Positions 42,978 to 52,196 of a DNA stretch of 64,000 nt are shown in pieces. The notes under the pieces were generated by a model. The model had not been told where the DNA came from. It did not search any database and was given only the letters and a program-made list of their open reading frames with translations. Both the position numbers and the translations under genes were made by a program. The DNA is from Winogradskyella vincentii (lineage in GTDB: Bacteria; Bacteroidota; Bacteroidia; Flavobacteriales; Flavobacteriaceae). Each line of letters opens with the position of its first letter. The stretch's first letter is position 1. The stretch lies in the NCBI RefSeq assembly GCF_020166345.1, contig NZ_JAIUJS010000001.1, positions 558,001 to 622,000 of the forward strand. Reading direction: 5' to 3'.

Positions 42978-43553
42978 ATGGAATATATTTTAATCCTTAT
43001 AGCTGCTGTTTTTGTAAACAATATTGTTCTATCCCAGTTTTTAGGAATATGTCCCTTTTTAGGTGTTTCTAACAAAGTTTCTACGTCTGTAGGAATGTCT
43101 GGAGCAGTGTTATTTGTTATGACCATTGCAACTACCGTAACTTACTTATTACATGAATATATTTTAGTACCTGCTGGACTAAACTATTTAAGAACCATCA
43201 CTTTTATTTTGGTCATTGCAGCATTAGTGCAAATGGTAGAAATTATATTAAAAAAAGTAAGCCCTCCTTTGTATCAAGCTTTGGGTGTTTTTCTTCCGCT
43301 TATTACAACTAACTGTGCGGTCTTAGGTGTAGCAATTTTAGCCTTAGGATTAGAAAATAGTAGCTTATTAAAAGCCGTATTTTTTGCAATATCAAATGCT
43401 ATTGGCTTTGCTTTGGCATTAATAGTTTTTGCAAGTATTAGGGAAAGGCTAGAATTAGCTAATATACCTGAAGGCATGAAAGGTGTACCAATAAACTTAT
43501 TGGTTGCCGGACTTTTATCATTAGCTTTTTTAGGTTTTGCTGCCTTGGTTTAA
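42978..43553 (+). CDS. rnfA: Rnf complex subunit RnfA
   Basis: The 191-residue membrane protein shows RnfA/NqrE motifs: VNNIVLSQFLGICPFLGVSN and LGVFLPLITTNCAVLGVAIL, with the conserved CPFLG and NCAVLG cysteines. It is the last gene of rseC-rnfBCDGEA and ends 3 bp from the convergent korB gene, so no intergenic terminator fits there; transcripts of the two strands probably overlap. Confidence 0.96.
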   Translation: MEYILILIAAVFVNNIVLSQFLGICPFLGVSNKVSTSVGMSGAVLFVMTIATTVTYLLHEYILVPAGLNYLRTITFILVIAALVQMVEIILKKVSPPLYQALGVFLPLITTNCAVLGVAILALGLENSSLLKAVFFAISNAIGFALALIVFASIRERLELANIPEGMKGVPINLLVAGLLSLAFLGFAALV

Positions 43554-43556
43554 GAA

Positions 43557-44567
43557 TCAATGAACTTCATAAGTCTCACTTGAAAACAATAAATCATCAA
43601 CTTTCGTAAAACTTGATTTTGATTTAACTTCTGTAGTTAACGCATCTTCCCTTTCTTCTAAGGTAATATCATCAAAACTTCTTATGATACCAGTAACTAG
43701 TGGGTATTCTAATCTTACAAGCATTTGATGCAAGGTTGGGTCTTCATCATGAGCATTATGAACTAAAATATCTTTTTCTTCAATACCGTTTTCTCCTATA
43801 GTTACAACCTCTAATTTTAGTCCATTTAAGACCAATCCTTTGTCCTTATTTTTTCCAAATATCATAGGCTTACCATGTTCCACAAAGATTTGTTTGTCCT
43901 CTCTGACATTTTTATCCGTGTATTTAGAAAAACAACCATCATTAAATATTACACAGTTTTGTAATACTTCAATTAAAGAAGTACCATTGAACTTTTCAGC
44001 TTCTATAAAGATCTGAGTCATTTCTTTTGGTGCGTTACCGCCAATTCTTGCAAAAAATCTGGCTTGAGCTCCAATTGCCAACTCACCAGGTTGAAATGGA
44101 GGTTGTGTATTTCCGTAAGGTGATGATTTTGTTTTTTGACCAACGAGAGAGGTCGGTGAAAATTGGCCTTTGGTTAAACCATAAATCTCGTTATTAAAGA
44201 GGACGATATTCAAATCTATATTTCTTCTTAACACATGGATAAAATGGTTTCCTCCAATAGCCATTGCATCACCGTCTCCAGTAATAACCCAAACACTTAA
44301 ATCTGGATTTGCCAATTTAACACCAGATGCAATTGCTGGTGCTCTACCATGAATACCATGCATACCATAAGTATCCATATAATATGGAAAACGAGAAGAA
44401 CAGCCTATACCTGAAATAAAAACCACATCTTCTTTCTTAACACCCATTTCAGGAAGTGCTTTCTGCATTGAACGTAAAATAACATAGTCATCACAACCAG
44501 GACACCATCTTACTTCCTGATCACTCGCAAAATCTTTGAATGTATATTTATCAACAGTTGTTTCCAT
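43557..44567 (-). CDS. korB: 2-oxoacid:ferredoxin oxidoreductase, beta subunit
   Basis: The 336-residue subunit binds thiamine diphosphate (GDGDAMAIGGNHFIHVLRRN, then LFNNEIYGLTKGQFSPTS) and a 4Fe-4S cluster (WCPGCDDY; GIGCSSRFPYY). It works with the KorA subunit 1 bp upstream to oxidise 2-oxoglutarate or another 2-oxoacid with ferredoxin as acceptor. In Bacteroidota, KorAB-type enzymes often replace the 2-oxoglutarate dehydrogenase complex. Substrate choice is inferred from family context. Confidence 0.94.
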   Translation of the reverse strand: METTVDKYTFKDFASDQEVRWCPGCDDYVILRSMQKALPEMGVKKEDVVFISGIGCSSRFPYYMDTYGMHGIHGRAPAIASGVKLANPDLSVWVITGDGDAMAIGGNHFIHVLRRNIDLNIVLFNNEIYGLTKGQFSPTSLVGQKTKSSPYGNTQPPFQPGELAIGAQARFFARIGGNAPKEMTQIFIEAEKFNGTSLIEVLQNCVIFNDGCFSKYTDKNVREDKQIFVEHGKPMIFGKNKDKGLVLNGLKLEVVTIGENGIEEKDILVHNAHDEDPTLHQMLVRLEYPLVTGIIRSFDDITLEEREDALTTEVKSKSSFTKVDDLLFSSETYEVH

Positions 44568-44568
44568 A

Positions 44569-46425
44569 TCAGTTTAGTAATTGGTTAAACTTATTTATAA
44601 GTTCAGTATTTCCAAAAGGCAAGCCTTGTATTTTATTAAATTGTGAAATATTGAACTTATTAAAATTCATTCTTAAAATATGTACGAATTGACCGTTATT
44701 CAATTCACAAACTACAATCTTCTCGAATTTGGAAAATATTTCTTCTGTGTTTTTTGGTAGTGGGTTTATATAATTAAAATGAGCATAACCGATTTTATCA
44801 TTACCTTCTTCATGCATCTGTTTCACAGCAGAATATAGACTACCGTATGTTCCTCCCCATCCAATTACAAGTAAATCACCAGATTCAACAAATTCAGTTT
44901 TTAGGTCTGGTATATAATTTTGAACACGCTTAATTTTTTCAGCTCTTGTTTTAGTCATGAATTCGTGATTCTCCGGAACATAAGATACATTACCTGTAAT
45001 CTTATCTTTCTCCAAACCACCTATTCTATGTTCTAAACCAAATGTTCCAGGCACTGCCCAATTTCGAGCTAGCGTGTTTTTGTCTCTGTCATATGGTTGC
45101 CAATTTTCAGAGACTTCAGTAATCTTATGGTTTTTAATTTCAGGCATTTCAGATACTTGTTTTATTTTCCAAGGTTCTGATCCGTTGGCAATATATCCAT
45201 CCGTTAATAAAATAACTGGTGTCATGTGTTCTAAAGCCAATTTAGAAGCTTGATAAGCATAATTAAAGCAATCTGCAGGTGTGCTAGCCGCAATAACTAT
45301 AACAGGACTCTCACCATTTCTTCCGTACATGGCCTGTAATAAATCCGATTGTTCCGTTTTTGTAGGTAAACCTGTAGAAGGGCCACCTCTTTGTACATTA
45401 ACTACAACCAATGGTAATTCTACCATCATGGCTAAACCTAATGCCTCACTTTTTAATGCAAGGCCTGGACCTGACGTAGTTGTTATGGCTAAATCACCAG
45501 CAAATGAAGCACCTATTGCTGAATTTATACCAGCAATTTCATCTTCAGCCTGAAATGCCTTCACTCCAAAGTGTTTATGTTTTACAAGTTCGTGCAAGAT
45601 GTCAGTCGCAGGAGTAATTGGGTAAGATCCTAAAAACAATTCCAAACCAGATTTCTCGGCTGCTGCCAAAAATCCCCAGGCTGTTGCTGTATTACCACTA
45701 ATAATTCTGTAGGTGCCTGGAGGCATTTTTGCTGGTGAAATTGTAAATGAATTTGGTATTAATTCTAAAGTTTCAGCAAAATAATAACCAGCATTAAGTG
45801 CCTTTGTATTAGACTCAATTAGATGAGGTTTGGATGAGAATTTGTTTTTGAAAAAGTTGATCGTATGCTCTGTAGAGCGGTGATACATCCAGTACACCAT
45901 ACCCAAAGCGAACATGTTTTTACTTCTAGTAATACTTTTATTATCTAAACCTTCAACACCTTTCAAAGCTTCTCTTGTCAGAGAAGATATTGAAACCTCA
46001 ATTACTCTGTAATTATCAAGTGTTCCATCTTCCAACGGGCTAATATCATATTGCGCCTTTTGCAGATTCTTTTTATTAAAGGAATCCGTATCTACAATTA
46101 TTGTATGGCCAGGTTTTACCGCATATAGATTTGTTTTTAATCCTGCTGGATTCATTACCACTAATAAATCTACCTCATCACCAGGCGTACTAATCTCTAT
46201 ACTTCCTATATGCACCTGAAATCCAGATACGCCATATAAACTGCCTTGTGGTGCTCTAATTTCTGATGGATAGTTTGGAAATGTTGCTACATCATTTCCA
46301 AACATAGCAGAAGTATCTGAAAATTGCGTCCCTGTAAGTTGCATTCCATCTCCTGAATCTCCAACAAATCGTATAACAACAGCTTCTAAAACTTCAGGTT
46401 GTGCATCTTCTAAATGAATATTCAT
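44569..46425 (-). CDS. korA: 2-oxoacid:ferredoxin oxidoreductase, fused gamma-alpha subunit
   Basis: The 618-residue subunit fuses the gamma domain (about 1-195; VIRFVGDSGDGMQLTGTQF) to the alpha domain (about 225-618; LGSYPITPATDILHEL, TTTSGPGLALKSEALGLAMM and GGPSTGLPTKTEQSDLLQAM). The YPITPAT and GPS motifs contact the 2-oxoacid and CoA in family members. It is the first gene of the korAB unit and has a good promoter at 46481-46509 with a palindrome overlapping the -33 element. Confidence 0.95.
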   Translation of the reverse strand: MNIHLEDAQPEVLEAVVIRFVGDSGDGMQLTGTQFSDTSAMFGNDVATFPNYPSEIRAPQGSLYGVSGFQVHIGSIEISTPGDEVDLLVVMNPAGLKTNLYAVKPGHTIIVDTDSFNKKNLQKAQYDISPLEDGTLDNYRVIEVSISSLTREALKGVEGLDNKSITRSKNMFALGMVYWMYHRSTEHTINFFKNKFSSKPHLIESNTKALNAGYYFAETLELIPNSFTISPAKMPPGTYRIISGNTATAWGFLAAAEKSGLELFLGSYPITPATDILHELVKHKHFGVKAFQAEDEIAGINSAIGASFAGDLAITTTSGPGLALKSEALGLAMMVELPLVVVNVQRGGPSTGLPTKTEQSDLLQAMYGRNGESPVIVIAASTPADCFNYAYQASKLALEHMTPVILLTDGYIANGSEPWKIKQVSEMPEIKNHKITEVSENWQPYDRDKNTLARNWAVPGTFGLEHRIGGLEKDKITGNVSYVPENHEFMTKTRAEKIKRVQNYIPDLKTEFVESGDLLVIGWGGTYGSLYSAVKQMHEEGNDKIGYAHFNYINPLPKNTEEIFSKFEKIVVCELNNGQFVHILRMNFNKFNISQFNKIQGLPFGNTELINKFNQLLN

Positions 46426-46459
46426 AACAAGTTAGTATTATTCAATTCTAAGTATATTG

Positions 46460-46474
46460 AACCGCATAACGGTT
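46460..46474 (-). promoter_or_regulatory. Short inverted repeat near the korAB transcription start
   Basis: AACCG-CATAA-CGGTT lies just downstream of the -7 box on the minus strand, close to the expected start point. It could be a second operator or a 5'-leader hairpin. Evidence is limited to the symmetry and position. Confidence 0.4.
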
Positions 46475-46480
46475 TTATGT

Positions 46481-46509
46481 CAAATTTACCTTCTGTGGTT
46501 ATAATACAA
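46481..46509 (-). promoter_or_regulatory. Bacteroidota-type promoter of korAB
   Basis: On the minus strand TTG (46509-46507) and TAAATTTG (46488-46481) are separated by 18 bp, matching the TTG/TAnnTTTG consensus. The start codon of korA is about 55 bp downstream. Confidence 0.75.
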
Positions 46510-46527
46510 TATGATTTTTATCATATT
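46508..46527. promoter_or_regulatory. 20-bp perfect palindrome between korA and ferredoxin, FNR/CRP-like
   Basis: AATATGAT-TTTT-ATCATATT is a perfect 8-bp inverted repeat with a 4-bp centre. Its core TGAT-N4-ATCA is the FNR/CRP-family form. It overlaps the -33 element of korAB on the minus strand and lies 55-74 bp upstream of the ferredoxin start on the plus strand, so it could control both. It is related to the TGAC-N4-GTCA sites at 38012 and 47087. Confidence 0.65.
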
Positions 46528-46581
46528 AAATACCCGAAAGAACATTTACTTTTACTCCTATATATCCTAAATTAAGTAAAA

Positions 46582-46932
46582 ATGGCAATTATAATCACAG
46601 ACGAATGCATCAATTGTGATGCTTGTATTTCTGAATGTCCTAACAACGCAATTTACGAACCAGACCAGGAATGGACCTATGCAGAGGAAACGGAATTAAG
46701 TGGCACTATAACTACTCCAAGTGGAGCTAAAGTTGATGCTGACGAAGAGAATGACCCAATATCTGAAGAATTCTATTTTATTGTTCCTGATAAATGTACT
46801 GAATGTAAAGGATTCCATGACGAACCACAGTGTGCGTCTGTTTGTCCTGTAGATTGCTGTGTTCCTGATGAAGACAATGTAGAAACTGAAGAAGCATTGT
46901 TAGAGAAAAAAGCATGGCTACATGGTGAGTAA
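46582..46932 (+). CDS. 2[4Fe-4S] ferredoxin
   Basis: The 116-residue protein has two cluster motifs, [16 protein letters not shown] and [18 protein letters not shown] with CCVPD, the second loop being enlarged as in Alvin/Allochromatium-type 8Fe ferredoxins. A 35-residue acidic insertion separates the motifs. It is the probable electron carrier between the 2-oxoacid oxidoreductases on each side and Rnf. A TACTTTTA (46547-46554) may be its -7 box, 28 bp upstream of the start. It is divergent from korA. Confidence 0.95.
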   Translation: MAIIITDECINCDACISECPNNAIYEPDQEWTYAEETELSGTITTPSGAKVDADEENDPISEEFYFIVPDKCTECKGFHDEPQCASVCPVDCCVPDEDNVETEEALLEKKAWLHGE

Positions 46933-46974
46933 TCGCTTTTTGCTATAAAAGGTATTAATTCTATTCAAAACATT

Positions 46975-47006
46975 ATCCACTCTTAACTAAATTGTTAGGA
47001 GTGGAT
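46975..47006 (+). terminator. Terminator after the ferredoxin gene
   Basis: A 13-bp stem ATCCACTCYTAAC with a 6-nt loop and its complement, followed by TTTTTATTT, lies 43 bp downstream of the ferredoxin stop. It separates the ferredoxin from the downstream nifJ-like gene. The remaining 220 bp to 47226 contain the palindrome at 47087 and no small gene. Confidence 0.8.
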
Positions 47007-47085
47007 TTTTATTTACATAGTTAGTGCCAAGAAAACAAAATTTCTATGAAACCCTCTCAAAATAAGCAGTTTTCAATTACCTCTA

Positions 47086-47104
47086 CTGACATTTGTCATA
47101 TAAT
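47086..47104 (+). promoter_or_regulatory. FNR/CRP-like palindrome upstream of the pyruvate:ferredoxin oxidoreductase gene
   Basis: TGAC-ATTT-GTCA (47087-47098) followed by TATAAT. CTGACATTTGTCATATAAT matches the site upstream of rseC-rnf at 17 of 19 positions, differing only in the central spacer. It is 129-140 bp upstream of the start codon, so the promoter probably lies close downstream of it and the leader is long. Confidence 0.6.
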
Positions 47105-47226
47105 AGTTGGCACATTCATCTTAATTTTATAACACTTTTATAAATCTTTTCTATAGCACTGAGAATTGAGCGGTTAAACAATTAAGCAGTTCTTTTTTTT
47201 CATTGCCATAATTATAAATATTCATT

Positions 47227-50200
47227 ATGAAAAAAGAGTTTCCAAAACTTATTTGTGATGCTAATGAGGCCGTTGCAATGGTTGCTCATAAAACCAATGA
47301 GGTTTGTGCAATTTACCCAATTACTCCAGCATCACCAATGGGTGAACACGTAGACATCTATAGCTCCAAAGGACAAAAAAATATTTGGGGAAATGTCCCA
47401 AGAATTGTTGAAATGCAAAGTGAAGGCGGTGCTTCTGGTGCTGTACACGGGTCATTACAAGCTGGTGCCTTAACAACAACATTTACAGCCTCACAAGGTT
47501 TATTATTAATGATTCCAAATATGTACAAAATGGCTGGTGAGTTATTACCATCAGTTATCCATGTGGCTGCAAGAACTGTAGCTACACATGCACTATCCAT
47601 TTTTGGTGATCATTCTGATGTCATGGCAACAAGACAAACAGGGTTTTCAATGTTATTTGGTGGCTCAGTTCAAGAATCTCAAGATTTTGCATTGATTTCT
47701 CAAGTTGCTACATTAAAATCTAGAGTACCATTCTTAAACATATTTGATGGATTTAGAACTTCCCATGAGATCTCTAAAATTGATAGTATTACGGATGATA
47801 TCATTAAGGACATGATGCCAGAAGATGATATTTTGGCTCATAAAAAAAGATCACTAGATCCAGATAATCCAGTAATAAGAGGTACCTCACAAAATCCAGA
47901 CGTGTTCTTCCAGGCTAGAGAAGCTGCCAACTTATATTATGATAAAGTTCCTGACATTGTTGATGAAACCATGAAAACGTTTTATAAACATACAGGAAGA
48001 CGTTACAGCTTATTCTATTATGTTGGCCATCCTGAGGCAGAAAAAGTAATTGTAATTATGGGTTCTGGTCAAGGGCCTGTAATGGAAGCTGTGGATACGA
48101 TGGTAAAAGATGGTGAAAAAGTAGGTGCTATTATAGTACGTTTGTTCAGACCATTTTCAATTAGTCATTTTATTGATGCACTTCCAAAAACAGTAAACAA
48201 GATTGCTGTTTTAGATAGAACTAAAGAACCAGGTAGTATTGGCGAACCTCTTTATCAAGATGTAGTTACAGCTTTTATGGAAAGTGATAGGGCTATGCCA
48301 AAAATAATTGGTGGACGTTACGGTTTATCTTCGAAAGAATTTGATCCTGCTATGGTTAAGGCAGTCTATGATGAGTTAGATAAAGACGATTCTAAAAACC
48401 ACTTTACAGTTGGTATTAACGATGATGTATCTTTTAGAAGTTTAGAAATTGGAAGCAGATTACATACGGTTAAAACAACATTTAACTGCATGTTCTACGG
48501 ACTTGGCTCAGATGGTACCGTTGGCGCAAACAAAAATTCTATTAAGATTATTGGTGAAACAACCGATAATTATGTGCAAGGGTACTTTGTTTATGATTCT
48601 AAAAAGGCCGGTGCTCAAACCGTATCACATTTACGATTTGGACCAAAGCCTATATATTCTACATATTTAATTCATAAAGCGAATTTTATAGCGTGTCATC
48701 AATTTAACTTCATTGAAAAATATGACATATTAAAGAACATAAAAAAAGGAGGAACCTTCTTATTAAACTCTCCTTTTGATAAAGACACCGTTTGGAATAT
48801 CCTGCCTAAAAAAATGCAGGAAGAAATTGTAGAGAACGAATTAGATTTTTATGTTATAGATGCCACTAAAGTAGCTCAAGAAGCAAACTTAGGTAAACGA
48901 ACTAATACTATATTACAAACGTGTTTCTTTGCTATTTCTGGAGTATTACCAAAAGACGAAGCCATTACAAAAATTAAAGAAGCGATTGTAAAATCATATT
49001 CTAAAAAGGGTGATGCTGTTGTTCAAATGAACTTTAACGCTGTTGATAAATCATTAGAAAACCTTCAGAAGGTTGATTATCCAAAGAAAGTCACTAGTGA
49101 TGCTGAATTAAAGCCAATGATGACTGGTGATGCAGATCTATTTGTGAAAGAAGTTTTAGGCAAAATTTTAGCAGGGAAAGGTGATGAACTTCCAGTAAGT
49201 GCATTCGAGCCAGATGGTACCTTCCCTACAGGAACAACTCAATTTGAAAAACGTGGTATTGCAGATAAAGTACCTGTATGGGACGGTGAAGATATTTGTA
49301 CACAATGTAATAAATGTGTGGTTATATGTCCTCATGCAGCCATTAGAGCTAAGGTTGTTGCAAATGAAGAGTTAACCAATGCTCCATCGACTCTTAAATC
49401 TGTTCCAGCAGTAGGTAGACCATTTAATAAAGAAAATGACTCTTACGTATTGCAAGTATCTCCTCAAGATTGTACAGGTTGCGACCTTTGTGTTGAAGTT
49501 TGTCCTGCAATAAGTAAAGAAGATCCAAACTTTAAGGCTATTAATATGCATAGCAAGCTTAAAGTTGAAGGTGCAGAAGATCCTAATTGGGATTTCTTTA
49601 TTGATTTACCAGATTATGATAGAACAGAATTGGTCATAAACAATGTAAAAGGTTCTCAGTTCTTAGAACCATTATTTGAATTCTCAGGTGCGTGCTCTGG
49701 TTGTGGTGAGACACCATATATTAAATTGCTAACGCAATTATATGGTGATAGTATATTAATTGCTAACGCAACAGGTTGTTCCTCAATTTATGGTGGAAAC
49801 CTACCAACAACACCATATAAGAAAAATCAATTTGGCAGAGGACCAGCATGGGCAAATTCTTTATTTGAAGATAATGCAGAATATGGTCTAGGTATGAAAT
49901 TAGGTTTAACTAAAAAACAGGAAATTTCTACCAATCTGTTAAAAGAACTTGAAGCTGAAGTAGGAACTGAATTAGTTGATGCTATTCTAAACAATCCTGA
50001 AAAAACAGAAGCGGAAAAAGCAGAAAATTTCTCAAACTTAGATAAGTTAAAAGAAAAGTTAGCAACAATTGACAAACCTGAAGCCAAAAAATTATCCCAG
50101 TTAACAGAGTACTTACGTAAAAAATCAGTTTGGATACTCGGTGGAGACGGTTGGGCTTATGATATTGGTTATGGTGGTGTTGATCACGTTTTAGCCTCTG

Positions 50201-50757
50201 GTGAAAATATCAATATTATGGTATTAGATACTGAGATATATTCTAATACTGGTGGTCAAATGTCTAAAGCCACACCACTTGGAGCTAGCGCAAAATTCGC
50301 TGTAGCTGGAAAACGTACAGGTAAGAAAAATTTAGCATTGCAGGCAGTATCTTACGGTAACGTTTATGTAGCGCAAGTGGCAATTGGAGCAAAAGATTTG
50401 CAGACACTTAAAGCTATTGAAGAAGCTGAGGCTTACGACGGCCCTTCATTAATTATTGCTTACTCACATTGTGGTGATCATGGCTATAATTTAAAGGATG
50501 GAGCAAAACACCAGGAGAAAGCCGTACAAACGGGCTATTGGCCATTATTTAGATTCAACCCTTCCAAACCAAAAGGTAAGAAGTTTAAATTAGATTCTAA
50601 GGCACCTTCAGCACCATTAGAGGATTTTATGTATACCGAAACTCGATTCTCAAGAGTCGTTAAAGAAAATGCTGAAGTTGGAGCGAAACTACTCAAGCAG
50701 GCTCAAGAAGAAGTTGATACTAAATGGGAAAGATTAGAGCTTTACAGAAATATGTAA
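47227..50757 (+). CDS. nifJ: Pyruvate:ferredoxin (flavodoxin) oxidoreductase, single chain
   Basis: The 1176-residue protein has every domain of homodimeric PFOR in order: alpha (VCAIYPITPASPMGEHVD; FTASQGLLLMIPNMYKMAGE), gamma (FYGLGSDGTVGANKNSIKII), ferredoxin-like domain with CTQCNKCVVICP and CTGCDLCVEVCP (about 690-765), and TPP domain (SGACSGCGETPY; GDGWAYDIGYGG). It turns pyruvate and CoA into acetyl-CoA and reduced ferredoxin. It is usually an anaerobic or microaerobic enzyme. It shares an operator-like palindrome with the rnf operon. Confidence 0.97.
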   Translation: MKKEFPKLICDANEAVAMVAHKTNEVCAIYPITPASPMGEHVDIYSSKGQKNIWGNVPRIVEMQSEGGASGAVHGSLQAGALTTTFTASQGLLLMIPNMYKMAGELLPSVIHVAARTVATHALSIFGDHSDVMATRQTGFSMLFGGSVQESQDFALISQVATLKSRVPFLNIFDGFRTSHEISKIDSITDDIIKDMMPEDDILAHKKRSLDPDNPVIRGTSQNPDVFFQAREAANLYYDKVPDIVDETMKTFYKHTGRRYSLFYYVGHPEAEKVIVIMGSGQGPVMEAVDTMVKDGEKVGAIIVRLFRPFSISHFIDALPKTVNKIAVLDRTKEPGSIGEPLYQDVVTAFMESDRAMPKIIGGRYGLSSKEFDPAMVKAVYDELDKDDSKNHFTVGINDDVSFRSLEIGSRLHTVKTTFNCMFYGLGSDGTVGANKNSIKIIGETTDNYVQGYFVYDSKKAGAQTVSHLRFGPKPIYSTYLIHKANFIACHQFNFIEKYDILKNIKKGGTFLLNSPFDKDTVWNILPKKMQEEIVENELDFYVIDATKVAQEANLGKRTNTILQTCFFAISGVLPKDEAITKIKEAIVKSYSKKGDAVVQMNFNAVDKSLENLQKVDYPKKVTSDAELKPMMTGDADLFVKEVLGKILAGKGDELPVSAFEPDGTFPTGTTQFEKRGIADKVPVWDGEDICTQCNKCVVICPHAAIRAKVVANEELTNAPSTLKSVPAVGRPFNKENDSYVLQVSPQDCTGCDLCVEVCPAISKEDPNFKAINMHSKLKVEGAEDPNWDFFIDLPDYDRTELVINNVKGSQFLEPLFEFSGACSGCGETPYIKLLTQLYGDSILIANATGCSSIYGGNLPTTPYKKNQFGRGPAWANSLFEDNAEYGLGMKLGLTKKQEISTNLLKELEAEVGTELVDAILNNPEKTEAEKAENFSNLDKLKEKLATIDKPEAKKLSQLTEYLRKKSVWILGGDGWAYDIGYGGVDHVLASGENINIMVLDTEIYSNTGGQMSKATPLGASAKFAVAGKRTGKKNLALQAVSYGNVYVAQVAIGAKDLQTLKAIEEAEAYDGPSLIIAYSHCGDHGYNLKDGAKHQEKAVQTGYWPLFRFNPSKPKGKKFKLDSKAPSAPLEDFMYTETRFSRVVKENAEVGAKLLKQAQEEVDTKWERLELYRNM

Positions 50758-50774
50758 ACTTCTCATCATTGTGT

Positions 50775-50809
50775 AAAAACATCTATTTCATTAAGGAGTA
50801 GATGTTTTT
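50775..50809. terminator. Terminator after nifJ
   Basis: The hairpin AAAAACATCTA-N13-TAGATGTTTTT followed by GCATTTTTATT lies 18 bp beyond the nifJ stop, before the convergent ferredoxin-NADP reductase gene. The symmetric A and T flanks suit a bidirectional terminator. Confidence 0.8.
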
Positions 50810-50832
50810 GCATTTTTATTGGTAATAGAAAA

Positions 50833-51894
50833 CTAATTTATCTTTTTAACAACTTGCTTAGGCGCCTCTTTTCTAGAACCATCAAATCCATCTATACCAG
50901 TAACTGTAGTATATTTTAATACGTTTTTCTTACCTGGATTAATAATTTGAAATGCCGCTTGACACATTAAAGTAGCTTCATGAAAACCACAAAGAATTAG
51001 TTTTAACTTTCCTGGATAGGTATTACCATCTCCTATAGCAAAAATCCCTGGAATATTTGTCTGGTAATCTAACGCATTGTTTACTTTGATAGCATTCTTC
51101 TCTATCTCCAATCCCCAATTTGCAATTGGTCCAAGTTTTGGAGACAAACCAAAGAGTGGCACGAAATGATCACATTCTATTTCAAATTCTTTTTCAATAT
51201 GTTGTGCTTGTTTTACAACTACAGCGTTTACTTTTTCATCGCCAACAATACCAACTACCTCAGCAGGTGTTATTAAATTAATCTTTCCTGCATTCTTTAA
51301 TTCCTGCACTTTTTCTACTGAATCTAAGTGGCCACGAAATTCGTTGCGTCTATGTATAAGGGTAACCTCTGATGCAACATCACTTAAAAAGATACACCAA
51401 TCTAATGCTGAATCACCACCACCAGCAATAACCACTTTTTTATCGCGATATAATTCTGGTTCTTTAATCATATATTCTACGCCTTTTTCTTCAAAATCAG
51501 TGATGTTATGAATTAAAGGTTTACGGGGTTCAAAACTTCCTAATCCACTAGCAATTGCCACAACAGGCGCTTTATGTTTTGTACCCTTGTTTGTAGTAAC
51601 AATAAATGAACCGTCCTCTTGTTTTTCAATTGTATCTGCTCGTTCGCCTAATGTAAAACCAGGTTCAAACTGTTTACACTGCTCAAGAAGTTTATCAGTT
51701 AAATCTCCAGCCAGAATCTCTGGATAGGCAGGAATATCATAAATCGGTTTTTTAGGATAAATTTCAGAGCATTGACCACCTGGTTGAGGTAAAGCATCAA
51801 TTAGATGGCACTTTAATTTTAATAATCCGGCCTCAAAAACAGTAAATAATCCTGTAGGACCAGCTCCTATAATAAGTATATCAGTTGTAATCAT
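50833..51894 (-). CDS. Ferredoxin--NADP reductase, thioredoxin-reductase-like type
   Basis: The 353-residue protein has the FAD motif IIGAGPTGLFTVFEAG (7-22) with PGGQCSEIYPKKPIYDIPAY and the NAD(P) motif VVIAGGGDSALDW, but lacks the redox CxxC of thioredoxin reductase. This matches the YumC-type FNR that connects reduced ferredoxin with NADP. It lies between nifJ and nfu in a ferredoxin-centred region. An inverted repeat TATCAT-N7-ATGATA (51929-51947) is 35-53 bp upstream of the start. Confidence 0.9.
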   Translation of the reverse strand: MITTDILIIGAGPTGLFTVFEAGLLKLKCHLIDALPQPGGQCSEIYPKKPIYDIPAYPEILAGDLTDKLLEQCKQFEPGFTLGERADTIEKQEDGSFIVTTNKGTKHKAPVVAIASGLGSFEPRKPLIHNITDFEEKGVEYMIKEPELYRDKKVVIAGGGDSALDWCIFLSDVASEVTLIHRRNEFRGHLDSVEKVQELKNAGKINLITPAEVVGIVGDEKVNAVVVKQAQHIEKEFEIECDHFVPLFGLSPKLGPIANWGLEIEKNAIKVNNALDYQTNIPGIFAIGDGNTYPGKLKLILCGFHEATLMCQAAFQIINPGKKNVLKYTTVTGIDGFDGSRKEAPKQVVKKIN

Positions 51895-51956
51895 GAATTT
51901 AAAAATGGAAGCAACACAAATATTGCAATATCATTAATGTGATGATAAACACATTA

Positions 51957-52196
51957 CTATTCAACATTAATCACTCTTTCTATTTGAGGCGCGTACTTTT
52001 TAATGGTCATTTCTACGCCAGATTTTAATGTCATTTGGTTGACACTACAAGATGTACAGGCTCCAACAAGCTGCACCTTAACCAACTTCTCATCCTCTAT
52101 TGACAATAAATTGATGTCTCCACCATCACTTTGCAAAAAAGGTCGAATTTCGTCTAACGCTTTTTCAACATTTAATTTTAATTCTTCTGAGTTCAT
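51957..52196 (-). CDS. NifU C-terminal-domain protein (Nfu Fe-S carrier)
   Basis: The 79-residue protein is a single Nfu domain with the cluster-binding CxxC in LVGACTSCSVNQMTLKSG. Nfu proteins carry 4Fe-4S clusters to target enzymes. It directly follows the mrp gene, with the start adjoining the mrp stop, so the two are co-transcribed. They are well placed to supply the Fe-S enzymes of the neighbouring ferredoxin hub. Confidence 0.95.
   Translation of the reverse strand: MNSEELKLNVEKALDEIRPFLQSDGGDINLLSIEDEKLVKVQLVGACTSCSVNQMTLKSGVEMTIKKYAPQIERVINVE

Noticed and set aside
51929..51947. TATCAT-N7-ATGATA upstream of the ferredoxin-NADP reductase as a fourth FNR/CRP-like site
   Set aside because: The half-site orientation and spacing differ from TGAY-N4-RTCA, so it was not included in the shared motif.
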